Below are positions 62,408-64,000 of a stretch of DNA of 64,000 bases, piece by piece. The translations under genes and the position numbers were made by a program. The notes under the pieces were generated by a model, which saw nothing but the letters and a program-made list of their open reading frames with translations, did not search any database and was not told the DNA's origin. Location: assembly GCA_963556495.2 (NCBI GenBank), contig OY747716.1:15589040-15653039 (forward strand). The letters are read 5' to 3'. Source of the DNA: Valencia hispanica (Eukaryota; Chordata; Actinopteri; Cyprinodontiformes; Valenciidae). Positions within the stretch are counted from its first letter, which is position 1. Every line of letters begins with the position of its first letter.

Positions 62408-63091
62408 TAGGGTCACCATATTTTGATTTTTTTTAAAAGAGGACACTTGGCACAGTCCTGAAACACTGTCATGACTGTGACCAGACTTTTGATTTTAACA
62501 TATAGAATGAACAGTTAAATAACAAACTCCAAATAGGCTTTCACAAGTGCACAAATGACTTTAAAATCTCTAGAAATTAATTAATAATAGAAATAATTAC
62601 TCTTCTGAATTAGAAAATCTACCAGAAACAGTAATAGTTTGCTTTACTAGACAAAAATTTAAACTAAAATCTGAAATAACATTCTGAGAAAACAGGTAGG
62701 TTATTATTTTCTTTTCAATGTAAAAATAAAATTTAAAAGCAGCAGTCTCAAAAACACAATAATGCCTGCTCCATTTTTTTGATTTTATCTTCATCCTCCT
62801 CAATCAGTTTATAGATGAATTATCATTTTAGATTTCGTTTCCATGTGGACCTACTAGATCTTTCACTGCCACTTTTGTCACACACAGAAACACACATGCC
62901 AGCTATCCCAGCTCTGTTTGTCTGTAAAGCTACACTTGTGCTTTAATACCTTGTAAACAGTCGCAGCACAGTGAAGGGCGAAGTGGTGCAGCGCATCACA
63001 GCTCGCTCTCACGTCTAAAAACATCTAAACGATAGATGAGAGGAAATGTGTCGTGTCATGTCCGGGGAACACAGGACGGTTGGTCACCCTA
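62408..63091. mobile_element. Inverted-repeat DNA element of unknown class
   Basis: The ends TAGGGTCACCATATTTTG and (complement) TAGGGTGACCAACCGTCC are inverted for about 11 bp. The flanks CCTAAAA and CCTAAAT suggest a 7-8-bp duplication. It splits a local tandem repeat (CTCCTCACTCTCCTAAAT) of the host hAT. No frame. Confidence 0.64.
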
Positions 63092-63767
63092 CCTAAATCT
63101 TATCTTTCTCTCCTCACTCTCCTAAATCTTCAAACTATCTGTCTCTATACTCTCCAAACTATTTAAACGCTCACCCAACTCTCCTATCCAAAGTCCAAAC
63201 TGACTGCAACTCTCGTACACAAACCCACATTTTGAATGGAGCCTGAGGGGATTTATATTGCTGTCAAACCACTCAGCAAACTCTGAACCACTTCCTGAAG
63301 CAGTCACGTGGTACAGCCAGGCAGCGGGGCTTCAGACGTCATCGTTTTCGGCTCCTCCCCTAAATGAAGCAGGCCTTGATACGCGCTTTGTGGAAACGCC
63401 CCCTCCACTGCTCGACACACGCTTCGTAGCCTCGGCACACATCGTAACATCACTACTGGAAGCCTTTAAAATCGTCAATTCAACAATGTCCATCTTAGTT
63501 TACTTGATGTTAGTGCATCCAGAAGCCAGGAGGCTTATTGTTGATAGAAAATGTTGGACTTTTATAAAGGTTTATAAAAAAGGAAAACATTATAATAAAA
63601 ATAGAGGGGCTGTGGAGTTAAAAAAAATTTACTTTTAGGGATGCTATATCACATGGCGTTACATGACATACATAGATTACGTCAAGAACGTCATTTGTTG
63701 TAAATTTGCGAGACTTCAGATGAACTAATTTACCTTTTGGTAACTTTTGTGGCTCAAGACTAGGCAA

Positions 63768-64000
63768 GGTAATTTTATTTGTATAGCACACTTTCAACAA
63801 CAAGGTGATTCAAGGAGCTTTACATGATTAGTGGTAAAATAAAAACAGCATTAAAACACAAAGCATATAAAGTAAAAGCAGCAATAAAGGAAGGAGCACA
63901 CACAGATACTTCAAGGCATTAAACAGCAAGAAACATAAACAAAACATGACACAACAAAGCATTACTCAAATGCAGCTCTAAACAGATACGTTTTTAGTTC
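63768..64000 (-). pseudogene. L2-like LINE 3' UTR and C-terminus, cut by window edge
   Basis: The complement of 63962-64000 encodes ELKTYLFRAAFE and a stop, the same C-terminal signature as the LINE ending at 28828. The 3' UTR continues to 'GCAAGGTAATTTTATTTGTA' near 63768. The element continues beyond 64000. Confidence 0.72.

Larger units (their letters stand above)
61287..63455 (-). mobile_element. hAT relic, twice interrupted
   Basis: The ends TAGTGATGGCGAGATGAAGC and (complement) TAGTGATGTTACGATG are inverted over a short core. The minus-strand frame near 62330-62160 reads PPLEYWEKQKLLYPNLFSLA then TPASSVPCERVFSKGGEVVS, the hAT C-terminal dimerisation domain with the SSxPxER(V/I)FS signature. 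The rest of the transposase was not found. A LINE tail (61784-62131) and an inverted-repeat element (62408-63091) interrupt it. No target duplication is visible. Confidence 0.68.

Overview
The window is vertebrate, almost certainly teleost fish. It has spliced exons with GT..AG borders, long AT-rich introns, many dinucleotide microsatellites, and the Tc1, hAT, L2-like and RTE-like repeats usual in fish genomes. No bacterial, plasmid or phage features are present. The species cannot be told from the sequence.

The host gene is a par-3 family cell-polarity gene (pard3) on the minus strand. Six consecutive coding exons can be read at 52620-52804, 46452-46589, 17691-17797, 16053-16136, 6492-6617 and 500-727. 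Their intron phases agree at every junction. Joined, they encode 285 complete codons plus split codons: the stretch from the RRxSDP serine site, through a conserved linker, across the whole first PDZ domain, into the linker before PDZ2. The exons for the protein's N-terminus lie beyond the right edge. Those for PDZ2, PDZ3 and the C-terminus lie beyond the left edge.

The rest is intron: 5.8 kb, 9.4 kb, 1.6 kb, 28.7 kb and 6.0 kb from left to right, then 11.2 kb of the next upstream intron. These introns are filled with dead mobile elements. (i) Tc1/mariner: a near-intact copy (4356-5771), two copies of a family with long inverted ends (17985-19599, 46795-48057), at least eight relics of one abundant family, and single relics of three others. 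(ii) hAT: copies with perfect 8-bp target duplications at 10799-11510, 53445-56244 and 59165-59721, plus more degraded ones. (iii) L2-like and other non-LTR retrotransposon fragments. Several form nests that give relative ages: 2490-5771, 37068-38600, 39949-40943, 53065-56790 and 58785-63455.

No new enzymatic or defence system is apparent. The points most worth a second look are the pard3 exon reconstruction, the nested insertions with exact target duplications, a perfect 19-bp hairpin at 36885-36928, and a Tc1 element with long inverted ends just upstream of a splice acceptor.
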